A stretch of 31,505 nucleotides of DNA from Bacteroidales bacterium. Its GTDB lineage: Bacteria; Bacteroidota; Bacteroidia; Bacteroidales; F082. Below are positions 5,681-13,048 of this stretch, in pieces (within the stretch, counting starts at the first letter, position 1; each line of letters begins with the position of its first letter). The translations under genes and the position numbers were made by a program. Below the pieces are notes generated by a model. That model was not told the DNA's origin, searched no databases, and saw only the letters and a program-made list of their open reading frames with translations. The DNA is taken from NCBI GenBank assembly GCA_017651645.1, contig JAGCCO010000025.1, positions 1-31,505 of the forward strand, read 5' to 3'.

Positions 5681-8539
5681 ATGCCCGAAATGTCCACCAA
5701 ATATGTCCCCAAGCACAAGGGCGACAAGAATCCCAATCCCAAGCTCATCAAGCTGGTGAGAAAAATCACCGACCGCATTCCCGGTAAGATCAAGATGGAT
5801 ACCGATGCCCCCGAATATTGGGGCCTGGCTTGCATCTTTGAGGACGAGATGGATGCAAAGACCCGTGAAGCCTCTCTCGACCTGCTGCTTGATGTCATCA
5901 GCCACAAGGCTTTCACCGTACGCGAGCATCATCCCTACACCGAACTGGTGGAGTGGAACCGAAAGAAACACTACACGGACAACGACGAGACCTTTGACGA
6001 GTTGCTCGACAAGCTGGCCTATTTCGGTATGCTGGAGTACGACTACGGCGATAAATACACCAAGGACGGCCCTGTGCCGGGCACTACGTTTGAGCGCAAA
6101 GACCGCATCTACTGGGTGCCGATGTTCGTGCCAGGCAGTGCCGAATATACCAACATGAACGTGGAACTGATGGACAAGCACCCTGAGCTGGCCATGTTCT
6201 TCGAGAGGATGACTTTCTTGCCTTTAGAGAAGGTCACGCCTATGGTTCCGATGGGTGGAAGCGGTATCGGAATGCACGTCATCCCCGTGGAGAAAGCCAT
6301 CAGTATGGTGAACGAAACCGCTGATATTGAGCATATTTCCTATTGGCTCAAACGCTATGAGGGACACCTCGCCGTGGGCATCTGTTCATGTCGTTACGGC
6401 CGTAAGAAACTCGAAGAGGGTTGCGCCGACGACTATCGTGACTGGTGCATCGGCGTGGGCGATATGGCCGACTACCTCATTGAAACCAAACGCGGACACG
6501 CCATCACTTATGACGAGTGCATGAAGATCTTAAAGATTGCCGAGGACAACGGCTTCGTGCATCAGGTGACCAACATCGACGGCGAGGGCAAGATATTTGC
6601 CATCTGCAACTGTAACGTCAAGATTTGCAACGCTCTAAGGACTTCACAACTGTTCAATACGCCGAACCTCTCGCGTAGTGCCTATGTAGCTAAAGTGGAA
6701 TCTAAGAACTGCGTGGCATGCGGCCGCTGTGTGGAATACTGTCCTGCCGGTGCTGTCCGCCTTGGACAGAAGCTCTGCACCAAACACGGCGAGCAGACCT
6801 ATCCTAAGCAGCAGCTGCCTGATGCCGCCAAATGGGGCAAAGACAAATGGGACGAAGACTACCGCGACAAGAACCGCATCAACTGCTATCCGACGGGCAC
6901 GGCTCCGTGCAAGACCGCCTGTCCGGCGCATATCGCCGTGCAAGGCTACCTGAAGAAAGCCGCAGAGGGCAAATACCGCGAGGCATTGGAGCTCATCAAA
7001 CGCGAGAACCCCTTCCCCGCTGTCTGCGGTCGTGTGTGCAACCGCCGCTGTGAGGATGCCTGTACCCGTGGCACCATCGACCAGCCCATCGCCATCGATG
7101 CGGTGAAGAAATACATTGCCGAACAAGACCTCAACGCCGAGCAGCGTTTCGTGCCGGAAATCAACATCGCTTCAAGTGTTCTTGAGCGCTGGGAGGAGAA
7201 GATTGCCATCATCGGCGGTGGTCCGGCGGGTTTGAGCTGCGCCTATTACCTCGCCAACATGGGTTATAAGCCCACGGTGTTCGAGAAGAACGAAGTCCCT
7301 GGCGGCATGCTGCAGTATGGCATCCCTTCGTACAAGCTCGACAAGGCCGTCATCAAGGCGGAAATCGACATTATGCGCGAAATCGGCGTGGACATCCGAA
7401 CTGGTGTGGAAGTGGGTAAGGATATCACGATACAGCAGCTGCGCGAACAAGGCTACAAGGGCTTCTATGTGGCTATTGGCTGTCAGGGAGGCAAACTGCC
7501 CGGCATCACAGGCGAAACCCTTGAAGGCACCACGACGGCCATCGACTTTTTACGCGAATGCAATTGTGGAAATGTGGATGTAGAGACGTACGGCCGTGCG
7601 TCTCTACAAACAACCAATAAAAAGGTCGTTGTCGTTGGCGGTGGTAATGTCGCCATCGACGCGGCCCGTGTGGCCAAACGCAGTGGTGCCACCGAGGTTA
7701 CGATGCTCTCGCTTGAGACCGAGGACATCATGCCTGCTTCCGAAGAAGAACGTCGCGAGGCCAGTGAGGACGGCGTGGTCATCAACCCTGGCTGGGGACC
7801 GAAAGAAGTTCTTGGCGACAACAAGGTTACTGGCATTGTCTTCAAGAAATGCACATCTGTGTATGACGCAGAACATAGATTCTCCCCACAATATGACGAG
7901 AATGATACCATCACGTTGGAGGCCGATACGGTTATCTTTGCCATCGGTCAGACAGTGATTTTGAAAGACCTACTGAAGGACACTAAAGTCGAGTTCTTCC
8001 GTGGCGTCTATCCCGTCGCCGACAAATTGACCTACCAGACTGCCGAAGAGGATATCTTCGTGGGCGGTGACTGCTATACTGGACCTAAGTTTGCCATTGA
8101 TGCCATTGCGGCTGGCCACGAGGCTGCCGAGAGCCTGCACCGCTACGTGCAGCACGGTCACATGACCATCGGCCGCAATCGCCGCGACTTTATCGAACTT
8201 GACAAAGATGACATTATGGTAGAGAGTTACGACAACACCGCCCGTCAGGTGGAAGGCAACGCCCATGACCGCGACCCGTTCACCGAGTATCATCTCACCT
8301 TCACCGAAGAGCAAGTGCGCAAAGAGACGGCCCGCTGTCTGAGCTGCGGTGCCTCAGTGGTGGACACGAACCGCTGTATCGGCTGCGGCATCTGCACCAC
8401 CAAGTGCGCTTTCGACGCCATCCATCTCTTCCGCGACAATCCCGAGGCCAGCATCATGCGCACCTCCGAGGACAAGTTCGGCGGCATACTGCCTTATATG
8501 CTCAAACGCACTGGAAAAATCATCTTCGGAAAGAAATAA
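5681..8539 (+). CDS. Large Fe-S/FAD/NAD(P) oxidoreductase (GltD/NfnB-like core with extra ferredoxin domains)
   Basis: This 952-residue multidomain protein likely moves electrons between NAD(P)H and ferredoxin-type carriers. Domains in order: an N-terminal region of about 230 residues that I cannot assign; a cysteine-rich segment with CSCR (Cys235, Cys237) and further Cys around GCADDYRDWC and CNCNVKIC; a 4Fe-4S motif CVACGRCVEYCP (Cys344-Cys354); a GltD-type Fe-S domain beginning CKTACP (Cys410) and including CGRVCNRRCEDAC; an FAD-binding GGGPAG (512-517); an NAD(P)-binding GGGNVA (from 653); and a C-terminal segment with CLSC (886, 889) and CIGCGICTTKC (899-909). The FAD/NAD part resembles the small subunit of glutamate synthase and NfnB. 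A palindromic repeat is embedded in frame at residues about 634-642. It is flanked by hypB and hypA, suggesting a link to a nickel hydrogenase. The exact reaction is unknown. Confidence 0.88.
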   Translation: MPEMSTKYVPKHKGDKNPNPKLIKLVRKITDRIPGKIKMDTDAPEYWGLACIFEDEMDAKTREASLDLLLDVISHKAFTVREHHPYTELVEWNRKKHYTDNDETFDELLDKLAYFGMLEYDYGDKYTKDGPVPGTTFERKDRIYWVPMFVPGSAEYTNMNVELMDKHPELAMFFERMTFLPLEKVTPMVPMGGSGIGMHVIPVEKAISMVNETADIEHISYWLKRYEGHLAVGICSCRYGRKKLEEGCADDYRDWCIGVGDMADYLIETKRGHAITYDECMKILKIAEDNGFVHQVTNIDGEGKIFAICNCNVKICNALRTSQLFNTPNLSRSAYVAKVESKNCVACGRCVEYCPAGAVRLGQKLCTKHGEQTYPKQQLPDAAKWGKDKWDEDYRDKNRINCYPTGTAPCKTACPAHIAVQGYLKKAAEGKYREALELIKRENPFPAVCGRVCNRRCEDACTRGTIDQPIAIDAVKKYIAEQDLNAEQRFVPEINIASSVLERWEEKIAIIGGGPAGLSCAYYLANMGYKPTVFEKNEVPGGMLQYGIPSYKLDKAVIKAEIDIMREIGVDIRTGVEVGKDITIQQLREQGYKGFYVAIGCQGGKLPGITGETLEGTTTAIDFLRECNCGNVDVETYGRASLQTTNKKVVVVGGGNVAIDAARVAKRSGATEVTMLSLETEDIMPASEEERREASEDGVVINPGWGPKEVLGDNKVTGIVFKKCTSVYDAEHRFSPQYDENDTITLEADTVIFAIGQTVILKDLLKDTKVEFFRGVYPVADKLTYQTAEEDIFVGGDCYTGPKFAIDAIAAGHEAAESLHRYVQHGHMTIGRNRRDFIELDKDDIMVESYDNTARQVEGNAHDRDPFTEYHLTFTEEQVRKETARCLSCGASVVDTNRCIGCGICTTKCAFDAIHLFRDNPEASIMRTSEDKFGGILPYMLKRTGKIIFGKK
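7580..7607. repeat. REP-like 28-bp palindrome inside the oxidoreductase gene
   Basis: Arms GTAGAGACG (7580-7588) and CGTCTCTAC (7599-7607) flank a palindromic CGGCCG core; the only imperfection is a T/G pair. The element is read through in frame (VETYGRASL) in the linker between the FAD and NAD(P) domains. It resembles dispersed palindromes rather than family-conserved coding sequence. Confidence 0.8.
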
Positions 8540-8606
8540 CAATCAACTATAAACTCTCAACTTAACAACTTCAAACTGACTCTCAACTCTCAACTCTCAA
8601 CTAAAA
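8540..8606 (+). repeat. G-poor ACTCTCA-word tract in the hypA leader
   Basis: The 67 bases between the oxidoreductase and hypA contain one G on the plus strand and four consecutive ACTCTCA-type words (8579-8601), ending CTAAAA next to the ATG. It is the same word family as 5611-5680. Confidence 0.8.
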
Positions 8607-8948
8607 ATGCACGAACTAGGAGTAGTCTTTTACATCATCCGCGACGTGAAGCAGGTGGCCGAGGAAAACCACGTGGAGCATGTGGAATCCGTGGTGATGG
8701 ACATCGGCGAGGTGTCGACCGTGGTGCCTCATCTGCTCACAGACTGTTGGCGGTGGGCTGCCGACAAGGAGCCGCTGCTCAAAGGCTGCGACTTGCGGTG
8801 TAACACTATCCCCGCCGTCACCTGGTGTGACACGTGCAAAAGCGAATATCCCACCGTGATCCATGGACGTACCTGCCCGCATTGCGGCAGCGACAAGACC
8901 TGGCTCCTGCACGGCAACGAAGTAGAAATCAAAGAAATCCGAGTATAG
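8607..8948 (+). CDS. hypA: Hydrogenase maturation nickel metallochaperone HypA
   Basis: HypA hands Ni(II) to the hydrogenase large-subunit precursor in partnership with HypB. The 113-residue protein begins MHE, in which Met1, His2 and Glu3 form the N-terminal nickel site, and carries the structural zinc site made of CDTC (Cys74, Cys77) and CPHC (Cys90, Cys93). Length matches the family. The start must be at 8607 because the nickel site requires the MH N-terminus. It follows the oxidoreductase after a repeat-rich 67-base leader. Interrupting hypB and hypA by an electron-transfer gene is not the usual hyp order. The call is secure; its target enzyme (hydrogenase or another nickel enzyme) lies outside the window. 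Confidence 0.95.
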   Translation: MHELGVVFYIIRDVKQVAEENHVEHVESVVMDIGEVSTVVPHLLTDCWRWAADKEPLLKGCDLRCNTIPAVTWCDTCKSEYPTVIHGRTCPHCGSDKTWLLHGNEVEIKEIRV

Positions 8949-8961
8949 AAATAGACAAATA

Positions 8962-8984
8962 TTGAATTTTGAATTTTGAATCTT
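8962..8984 (+). repeat. TTGAATTT tandem word tract
   Basis: Three consecutive GAATTTT-type words in the 50-base gap between hypA and the next membrane protein gene. It is a second kind of simple-word leader in the same operon. Confidence 0.65.
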
Positions 8985-8998
8985 AAATCCCGAATAAC

Positions 8999-9346
8999 AT
9001 GTCGTGTTTCATTGTTCCATTGACACAAGCGATAGCCACCTCAGCCTATCGCAAGATTAACGCAAAGAAAATAGAGACTCCTGGAGCTGGTCCGCTGATG
9101 CGTCAGTTACCGGCCTTGGAGAAGATGCTCTGGGGCGGCTCGGTGATGCTCATCGTCGACCACATCATCAACGGCGAGGTCACATGGCGATACCCATTCT
9201 TCACTGCCCTCACAGAAACCGGTGGAGTAGAGGTGATGCTCCGCGAGATGCTGACCGTCGGCCTTCCCATGTCGGTGGTGCTTACCCTCGTGTGGATAGG
9301 CTACGCCTTGCTGAAAGAAAGAAAAACTCAAACAATCAAACAATAA
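8999..9346 (+). CDS. Small membrane protein of unknown function
   Basis: This 115-residue protein has an N-terminal hydrophobic/amphipathic segment, a segment around residues 42-56 (LWGGSVMLIVDHIIN) and a clear transmembrane helix near residues 85-105 (VGLPMSVVLTLVWIGYALL), ending in a basic tail. I do not recognise the family. It sits 50 bases after hypA and 21 bases before the large membrane protein gene on the same strand, so it is probably co-transcribed and may work with that protein. It could be a membrane anchor or a nickel/metal-transport accessory, but nothing in the sequence shows this. Confidence 0.75.
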   Translation: MSCFIVPLTQAIATSAYRKINAKKIETPGAGPLMRQLPALEKMLWGGSVMLIVDHIINGEVTWRYPFFTALTETGGVEVMLREMLTVGLPMSVVLTLVWIGYALLKERKTQTIKQ

Positions 9347-9367
9347 CACATTTAAACATTAAAAACT

Positions 9368-10471
9368 ATGTTTTTCCAAGTCTATGGGGCTAATGCCCTT
9401 TCGCAATGGGGAATGATGTTTGTTGTCCTCATTGGTCTCATTCTGCTGAATGAGTTTGCCCGTCGCACCAAGTTCGGCGGCATTGTTACCTTTTTGGTGG
9501 TCCCCCTGGCCCTCACCGTTTACTTCCTTGCCATTTGGCTGGGTGTGCGCAACGGTTCCCAGTGGGCGCTTGAGAACCAGACACACGTATACATGCAGGG
9601 CTGGTTCCACTACGCCAAGCTGTATGCGGCTACGGCTGGGTGCATCGGCTTTATGATGATCAAATACAAATGGGGCATCGGCGCCAAGCATTGGTTCAAG
9701 CCCTTCCCGTTCATCATCGTGGCCATCAACATCCTCATCGCCTGCGCTTCCGACTTTGAGAGCGCCATCATGGGCTGGAACAAGTGGTGGCTCACCTCCG
9801 AGGGCGTATGGCAGTATGGCGGCTGGCACAATGTATTCAACGGCGTGGCCGGTCTCATCAACATCTTCTGTATGACTGCCTGGTGGAGCGTCTATCCTTC
9901 CAAGAATAAGCAGGATATGATCTGGGCCGACATGACCTGGGTTTACATCATTGTCTATGACATCTGGAACTTCGCCTACACCTACAATTGTCTGCCTACG
10001 CACAGCTGGTACTGCGGTGTTGCCCTGCTGCTGGCTCCGACCATCGCTGCCCTGCTGTGGAACCGTGGCGGTTGGATCCAAAACCGCGCCAACACCCTGG
10101 CCATTTGGTGCATGTTCGCCCAAGTTTTCCCGCTCTTCCAGGAGACCTTCAAAGACGGTCGCCAGTGGTTTAGCTGGGCAACCCTCCCCGTGCTTTATCC
10201 TCAGGGCGTAGAGACCGTCAAGGCTCTTTATGCTGCTGGCGGCCAAGCTGCAGTTGACGGCATTGTGGGTACCACCGTAGATCCTTCCGTGGTGGCGGCC
10301 AACCCGTCCATGATGCTGTTTATCAGTGCTCTGGCTTTGGTGACCAATATTGCGGCTCTGTGCTGGATCATCGCCATCTCGCGCAAGCGCCACATCAACC
10401 CGTACAAGCAGGACGTCTTTGTGTTCCAGAAGTACTACAAGGATGCCATGGCCCGCGCCGACGTGGATTAA
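9368..10471 (+). CDS. Polytopic membrane protein (possibly DUF5692 family)
   Basis: The 367-residue protein is almost entirely hydrophobic, with about nine or ten transmembrane segments: for example MMFVVLIGLILLNEF, IVTFLVVPLALTVYFLAIW, FIIVAINILIACA, VALLLAPTIAALLW and LFISALALVTNIAALCWII. It is rich in Trp and Tyr and ends in a basic, soluble tail. Its overall look recalls the DUF5692 group of anaerobe membrane proteins, but I cannot verify that. It lies at the end of the hypB-oxidoreductase-hypA-small membrane protein run and is followed by a strong terminator at 10497, so it is the last gene of the operon. A role as transporter or membrane electron-transfer partner is possible; function is unknown. 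Confidence 0.78.
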   Translation: MFFQVYGANALSQWGMMFVVLIGLILLNEFARRTKFGGIVTFLVVPLALTVYFLAIWLGVRNGSQWALENQTHVYMQGWFHYAKLYAATAGCIGFMMIKYKWGIGAKHWFKPFPFIIVAINILIACASDFESAIMGWNKWWLTSEGVWQYGGWHNVFNGVAGLINIFCMTAWWSVYPSKNKQDMIWADMTWVYIIVYDIWNFAYTYNCLPTHSWYCGVALLLAPTIAALLWNRGGWIQNRANTLAIWCMFAQVFPLFQETFKDGRQWFSWATLPVLYPQGVETVKALYAAGGQAAVDGIVGTTVDPSVVAANPSMMLFISALALVTNIAALCWIIAISRKRHINPYKQDVFVFQKYYKDAMARADVD

Positions 10472-10496
10472 GTCTGCATAGGCCAAATATCATCAC

Positions 10497-10537
10497 CACG
10501 GGGTGTCTCTGATAATAAGAGGCACCCTGTGTTTTTT
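10497..10537 (+). terminator. Intrinsic terminator closing the hypB-hypA operon
   Basis: A 14-bp stem with two wobble pairs (CACGGGGTGTCTCT / AGAGGCACCCTGTG) and a 7-base loop, followed by six T. Confidence 0.88.
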
Positions 10538-10548
10538 ATTTCGTTCTT

Positions 10549-10581
10549 TTTGAACTCGCACAGAAATAATCCCTATCTTTG
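10549..10581 (+). promoter_or_regulatory. Promoter for the first cobalamin riboswitch leader
   Basis: TTTG (10549-10552), 21 bases, TATCTTTG (10574-10581): a near-consensus Bacteroidota promoter placing the transcript start just before the riboswitch aptamer. Confidence 0.8.
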
Positions 10582-10589
10582 CACCCGAT

Positions 10590-10756
10590 TTGTGGTGTCC
10601 CCTGCGGACTCAATAGGGAATCGGGTGTGAATCCCGGACAGTTCCCGCTGCTGTGTTGGTTGCAACGCTTGCCATGAATGTCACTGAAAGCCTTGTCTTT
10701 CGGGAAGGCGGCAAGAAAAGACCTCAGTCAGAAGACCTGCCTCAAGTCGCGAAACA
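10590..10756 (+). ncRNA. Cobalamin (B12) riboswitch
   Basis: The aptamer shows the adenosylcobalamin/cobalamin core in order: TAGGGAA, GGGTGTGAATCCC (10623-10635), CCGCTGCTGTG (B12-box region, 10645-10655) and the closing CAGAAGACCTGCC (10729-10741). It is preceded by a good promoter. The next gene, a CoA-transferase, starts 250 bases later, after an intrinsic terminator at 10951, so ligand binding may control transcription attenuation or the 17-codon leader ORF. Boundaries are approximate. Confidence 0.88.
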
Positions 10757-10864
10757 AGGCTTCCGGGAGTTGGAGCTGGGATTCTATATCATACAAGGTA
10801 TGCCCCACTGAGGGTGATATCTCCATTTTAGGTATTCCAACATCTTTCCGAAAGTCTTGAAGTA

Positions 10865-10918
10865 ATGAACTTAAAGTCAAACCTTTATGAGAATTTATGG
10901 ATTTCTAATGCTATATGA
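10865..10918 (+). other. Possible 17-codon leader ORF between riboswitch and terminator
   Basis: ATG at 10865 opens a 17-residue frame (MNLKSNLYENLWISNAI) ending at TGA 10916-10918, 32 bases before the terminator hairpin. It is too short to be judged as coding from sequence alone. Its position would suit a translated leader in attenuation. Confidence 0.25.
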
Positions 10919-10950
10919 ATAACTAAAATCCCTTTTTATTCCATGTTGTT

Positions 10951-10983
10951 GCCGGTGGCAGTTCCGGCTGCCGCCGGCTTTTG
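10951..10983 (+). terminator. Terminator/attenuator directly before the CoA-transferase start
   Basis: An 11-bp stem with one G-U pair (GCCGGTGGCAG / CTGCCGCCGGC) and a 6-base loop, followed by TTTT. It ends only 23 bases before the start codon, leaving no room for another promoter, so transcripts reaching the CoA-transferase must read through it. It is a natural expression platform for the B12 riboswitch. Confidence 0.8.
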
Positions 10984-11005
10984 AAAATCCGAGAAAACCA
11001 ATCAT

Positions 11006-12322
11006 ATGAAGAAACAGTATCAAGCCGTTACGGCCGAAGAAGCCGTCAAAGTCATCAAGTCGGGCGACCATGTGCATATCAGCTCGGTGTCGAATGTGCC
11101 GCAATGTTTAGTCAAAGCCTTGTGCGACAGAGGTCGAGCAGGCGAGTTGAAGAACGTTTACATCCACCACCTGCACACTGAAGGTGCCGCGCCCTATGTC
11201 AACCCAGAGTTTGAAGGCATATTCCAACACAACGCCTTCTTCGTGGGTGCCAATGTGCGTGAGAGCGTGCAGAAAGGTCTGGCCGACTATATCCCTGTGT
11301 TCCTCGGTGAGACCTCGAAACTCTACCGCGAACGCTACATCAAGTGCAATGTGGCCATGATTCAAGTGTGTCCTCCTGACAAATTCGGTTATGTGTCACT
11401 TGGTTCATCAGTCGATGCCACCTTGGCCGCCATGGAGAGTGCCGAGTTCGTCATCGCTGTGGTCAACAAGCACGTGCCGCGCACCTTCGGTGACGCACTG
11501 GTGCATATCAGTCGGATCAATGTCTTTGTTGAAGACGACACGCCCTTGCTCACCGTCGACATGCCCGAACCCAATGAGGTGGAGAAGACCATCGGACGCT
11601 ATTGCGCTGAGCTCATCGAAGACGGTGCCTGCCTCCAGATGGGTATCGGCTCCATCCCGAACGCCATCCTCTCGTGCCTCCACAACCACAAAGACATCGG
11701 CATCCACACCGAGATGTTCTCCGACGGGATCCTGCCTTTGGTGAAGAAAGGCGTTATCACGGGCAACAACAAAAAGCTCAACAAGGGCAAGATTGTTTCC
11801 ACTTTCGTGATGGGCTCACAGAAGATTTATGACTTCATCGACGGCAACCACGAGGTGCTGCTGATGGACGTGGAATACACCAACGATCCCTTCGTCATCG
11901 CGCAACAGCCTAAAATGACCTCCATCAACTCCGCCATCCAGATCGACCTCTCGGGCCAGGTGTGCGCCGACTCTTTGGGCGACAAAATCTACTCAGGTGT
12001 GGGCGGACAGATTGACTATGTCTACGGTTCGTCGCGTGCCAAAGGCGGCAAGGCCATCATCGCCATGCCTTCCACCACGCGCAAGGGCATCAACAAGATT
12101 GTGCCTGCCTTGGACTTGGGTTCGGGTGCCGTCACCACGCGCAACCACATTCATTGGTTCATCACCGAATATGGTGCAGTGAACCTCTACGGACGCTCGT
12201 TGCAGGAAAGGGCAAAACTCATCATCTCAGTGGCGCATCCGCAGTTCCAGGAGCAGCTCGACGAAGCCGCTTTCAAACGTTTTGGGTCGCATTTTCATTA
12301 CCTTTGGAATAGTATCGTCTAA
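11006..12322 (+). CDS. Acetyl-CoA hydrolase/CoA-transferase family protein (4-hydroxybutyrate CoA-transferase-like)
   Basis: The enzyme transfers CoA between acyl-CoAs and carboxylates such as acetate, succinate, propionate, butyrate or 4-hydroxybutyrate, in fermentative metabolism. The 438-residue length and motifs fit the family: a start block KSGDHVHIS, GIGSIPNAIL, the HTEMFSDG motif (around residues 231-238), VGGQIDYVYGS, and the ITEYGAVNLYGRS block with the glutamate that carries the covalent CoA thioester. It looks intact. It is preceded by a cobalamin riboswitch and an attenuator-like terminator. B12 control is plausible because propionate fermentation through methylmalonyl-CoA mutase needs B12, and CoA-transferases sit at the ends of that route. 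The precise acyl donor and acceptor cannot be read from the sequence. Confidence 0.9.
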   Translation: MKKQYQAVTAEEAVKVIKSGDHVHISSVSNVPQCLVKALCDRGRAGELKNVYIHHLHTEGAAPYVNPEFEGIFQHNAFFVGANVRESVQKGLADYIPVFLGETSKLYRERYIKCNVAMIQVCPPDKFGYVSLGSSVDATLAAMESAEFVIAVVNKHVPRTFGDALVHISRINVFVEDDTPLLTVDMPEPNEVEKTIGRYCAELIEDGACLQMGIGSIPNAILSCLHNHKDIGIHTEMFSDGILPLVKKGVITGNNKKLNKGKIVSTFVMGSQKIYDFIDGNHEVLLMDVEYTNDPFVIAQQPKMTSINSAIQIDLSGQVCADSLGDKIYSGVGGQIDYVYGSSRAKGGKAIIAMPSTTRKGINKIVPALDLGSGAVTTRNHIHWFITEYGAVNLYGRSLQERAKLIISVAHPQFQEQLDEAAFKRFGSHFHYLWNSIV

Positions 12323-12323
12323 C

Positions 12324-12397
12324 GGACACGGGACTTCGGGACACGGGACGCGAGACGGGGTTGGTCCCGTGTCTCGTAGTCTCGTAGTCCCGTGTCA
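12324..12397. repeat. CGGGAC-word inverted repeat between the CoA-transferase and marC-like genes
   Basis: Outer arms GACACGGGAC (12325-12334) and GTCCCGTGTC (12387-12396) are perfect inverses; the inside is made of further CGGGAC/GTCCCG and CGAGAC/GTCTCG words, forming a long imperfect hairpin that fills the gap, followed by an A-rich leader. It may stop transcription weakly or be a dispersed intergenic repeat. Confidence 0.8.
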
Positions 12398-12410
12398 AAA
12401 AACATCCAAT

Positions 12411-13007
12411 ATGTTCGCTCAAATTAACTTCGTAGAAATCTTCGGCGCCTTCATCGTGATGGCCGCCATCATCGACATCTTCGGCTCCATTCCCATTTTC
12501 GTGAGCATGAAAGAGCAGCACAAGACCATCAAGGCGGGTCAAGCCTGCCTGACGGCCTTGGGGCTGTTTTTGGCCTTCTTCTTCGCTGGCGATGCCCTGC
12601 TGAAGCTTTTCGGTATTGATGCGGCTTCATTTGCTGTGGCTGGTTCGTTCGTGCTGTTTATCCTCGCTGTCGAAATGATTCTCGGTCGCGAAATCATCAA
12701 GAATGAGGGCGGCACCAGTGGGGCCAGCATCGTTCCCATTGCCTTCCCTCTGATTGCAGGCCCAGGTGCGTTGACGGCTTTGCTATCGCTTCGTGCTGAC
12801 TATGCTGTCATCAACATCATGATTGCCCTGCTGCTCAACATCCTCTTGGACTACATCGTCATCCGTTCATTGGACAAGGTGCAGCGACTGTTAGGCCCGA
12901 ATCTCATCTTCATCCTCCGTAAGTTCTTTGGAGTCATCCTGTTAGCCATCGCCGTGAACATGTTCGTGAACAATATTTCGGTGATTATCGCGTCTGTTCA
13001 GAAATAA
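12411..13007 (+). CDS. MarC-family integral membrane protein
   Basis: A 198-residue UPF0056/MarC-type inner-membrane protein with six hydrophobic segments, including FGAFIVMAAIIDIFGSIPIFVSM near the N-terminus and PIAFPLIAGPGALTALLSL in the middle, which contains the family's PLIAGPGA motif. The function of this family is not settled; the early link to multiple antibiotic resistance was not upheld. ATG 12411 was chosen because it gives the usual family length and follows an A-rich leader; the frame can be extended upstream to 12282, but only by reading through the CGGGAC repeat, giving an improbable N-terminus. It lies 88 bases after the CoA-transferase on the same strand. Confidence 0.88.
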   Translation: MFAQINFVEIFGAFIVMAAIIDIFGSIPIFVSMKEQHKTIKAGQACLTALGLFLAFFFAGDALLKLFGIDAASFAVAGSFVLFILAVEMILGREIIKNEGGTSGASIVPIAFPLIAGPGALTALLSLRADYAVINIMIALLLNILLDYIVIRSLDKVQRLLGPNLIFILRKFFGVILLAIAVNMFVNNISVIIASVQK

Positions 13008-13011
13008 ACCC

Positions 13012-13019
13012 TATTTTTG
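13012..13019 (+). promoter_or_regulatory. -7 element for the AspT/YidE-like transporter gene
   Basis: TATTTTTG directly after the marC-like stop codon, 30 bases before the next start. No clear -33 box. Confidence 0.5.
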
Positions 13020-13048
13020 TGTTTTCGTTACAAAACAAGTAGAAATCC

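Noticed and set aside
5044..9028. Many antisense ORFs across hypB, the oxidoreductase and hypA (for example 6644-7126 minus)
   Set aside because: They are shadows of GC-rich codon usage, without motifs, start signals or promoters.
10678..10860. 60-codon plus-strand ORF after the first B12 riboswitch core
   Set aside because: It overlaps the conserved aptamer and has no protein-like features; the conserved RNA explains the sequence.
12282..12410. Extended start of the MarC-family gene
   Set aside because: It reads through the CGGGAC repeat and overlaps the CoA-transferase end; ATG 12411 gives the normal family length.
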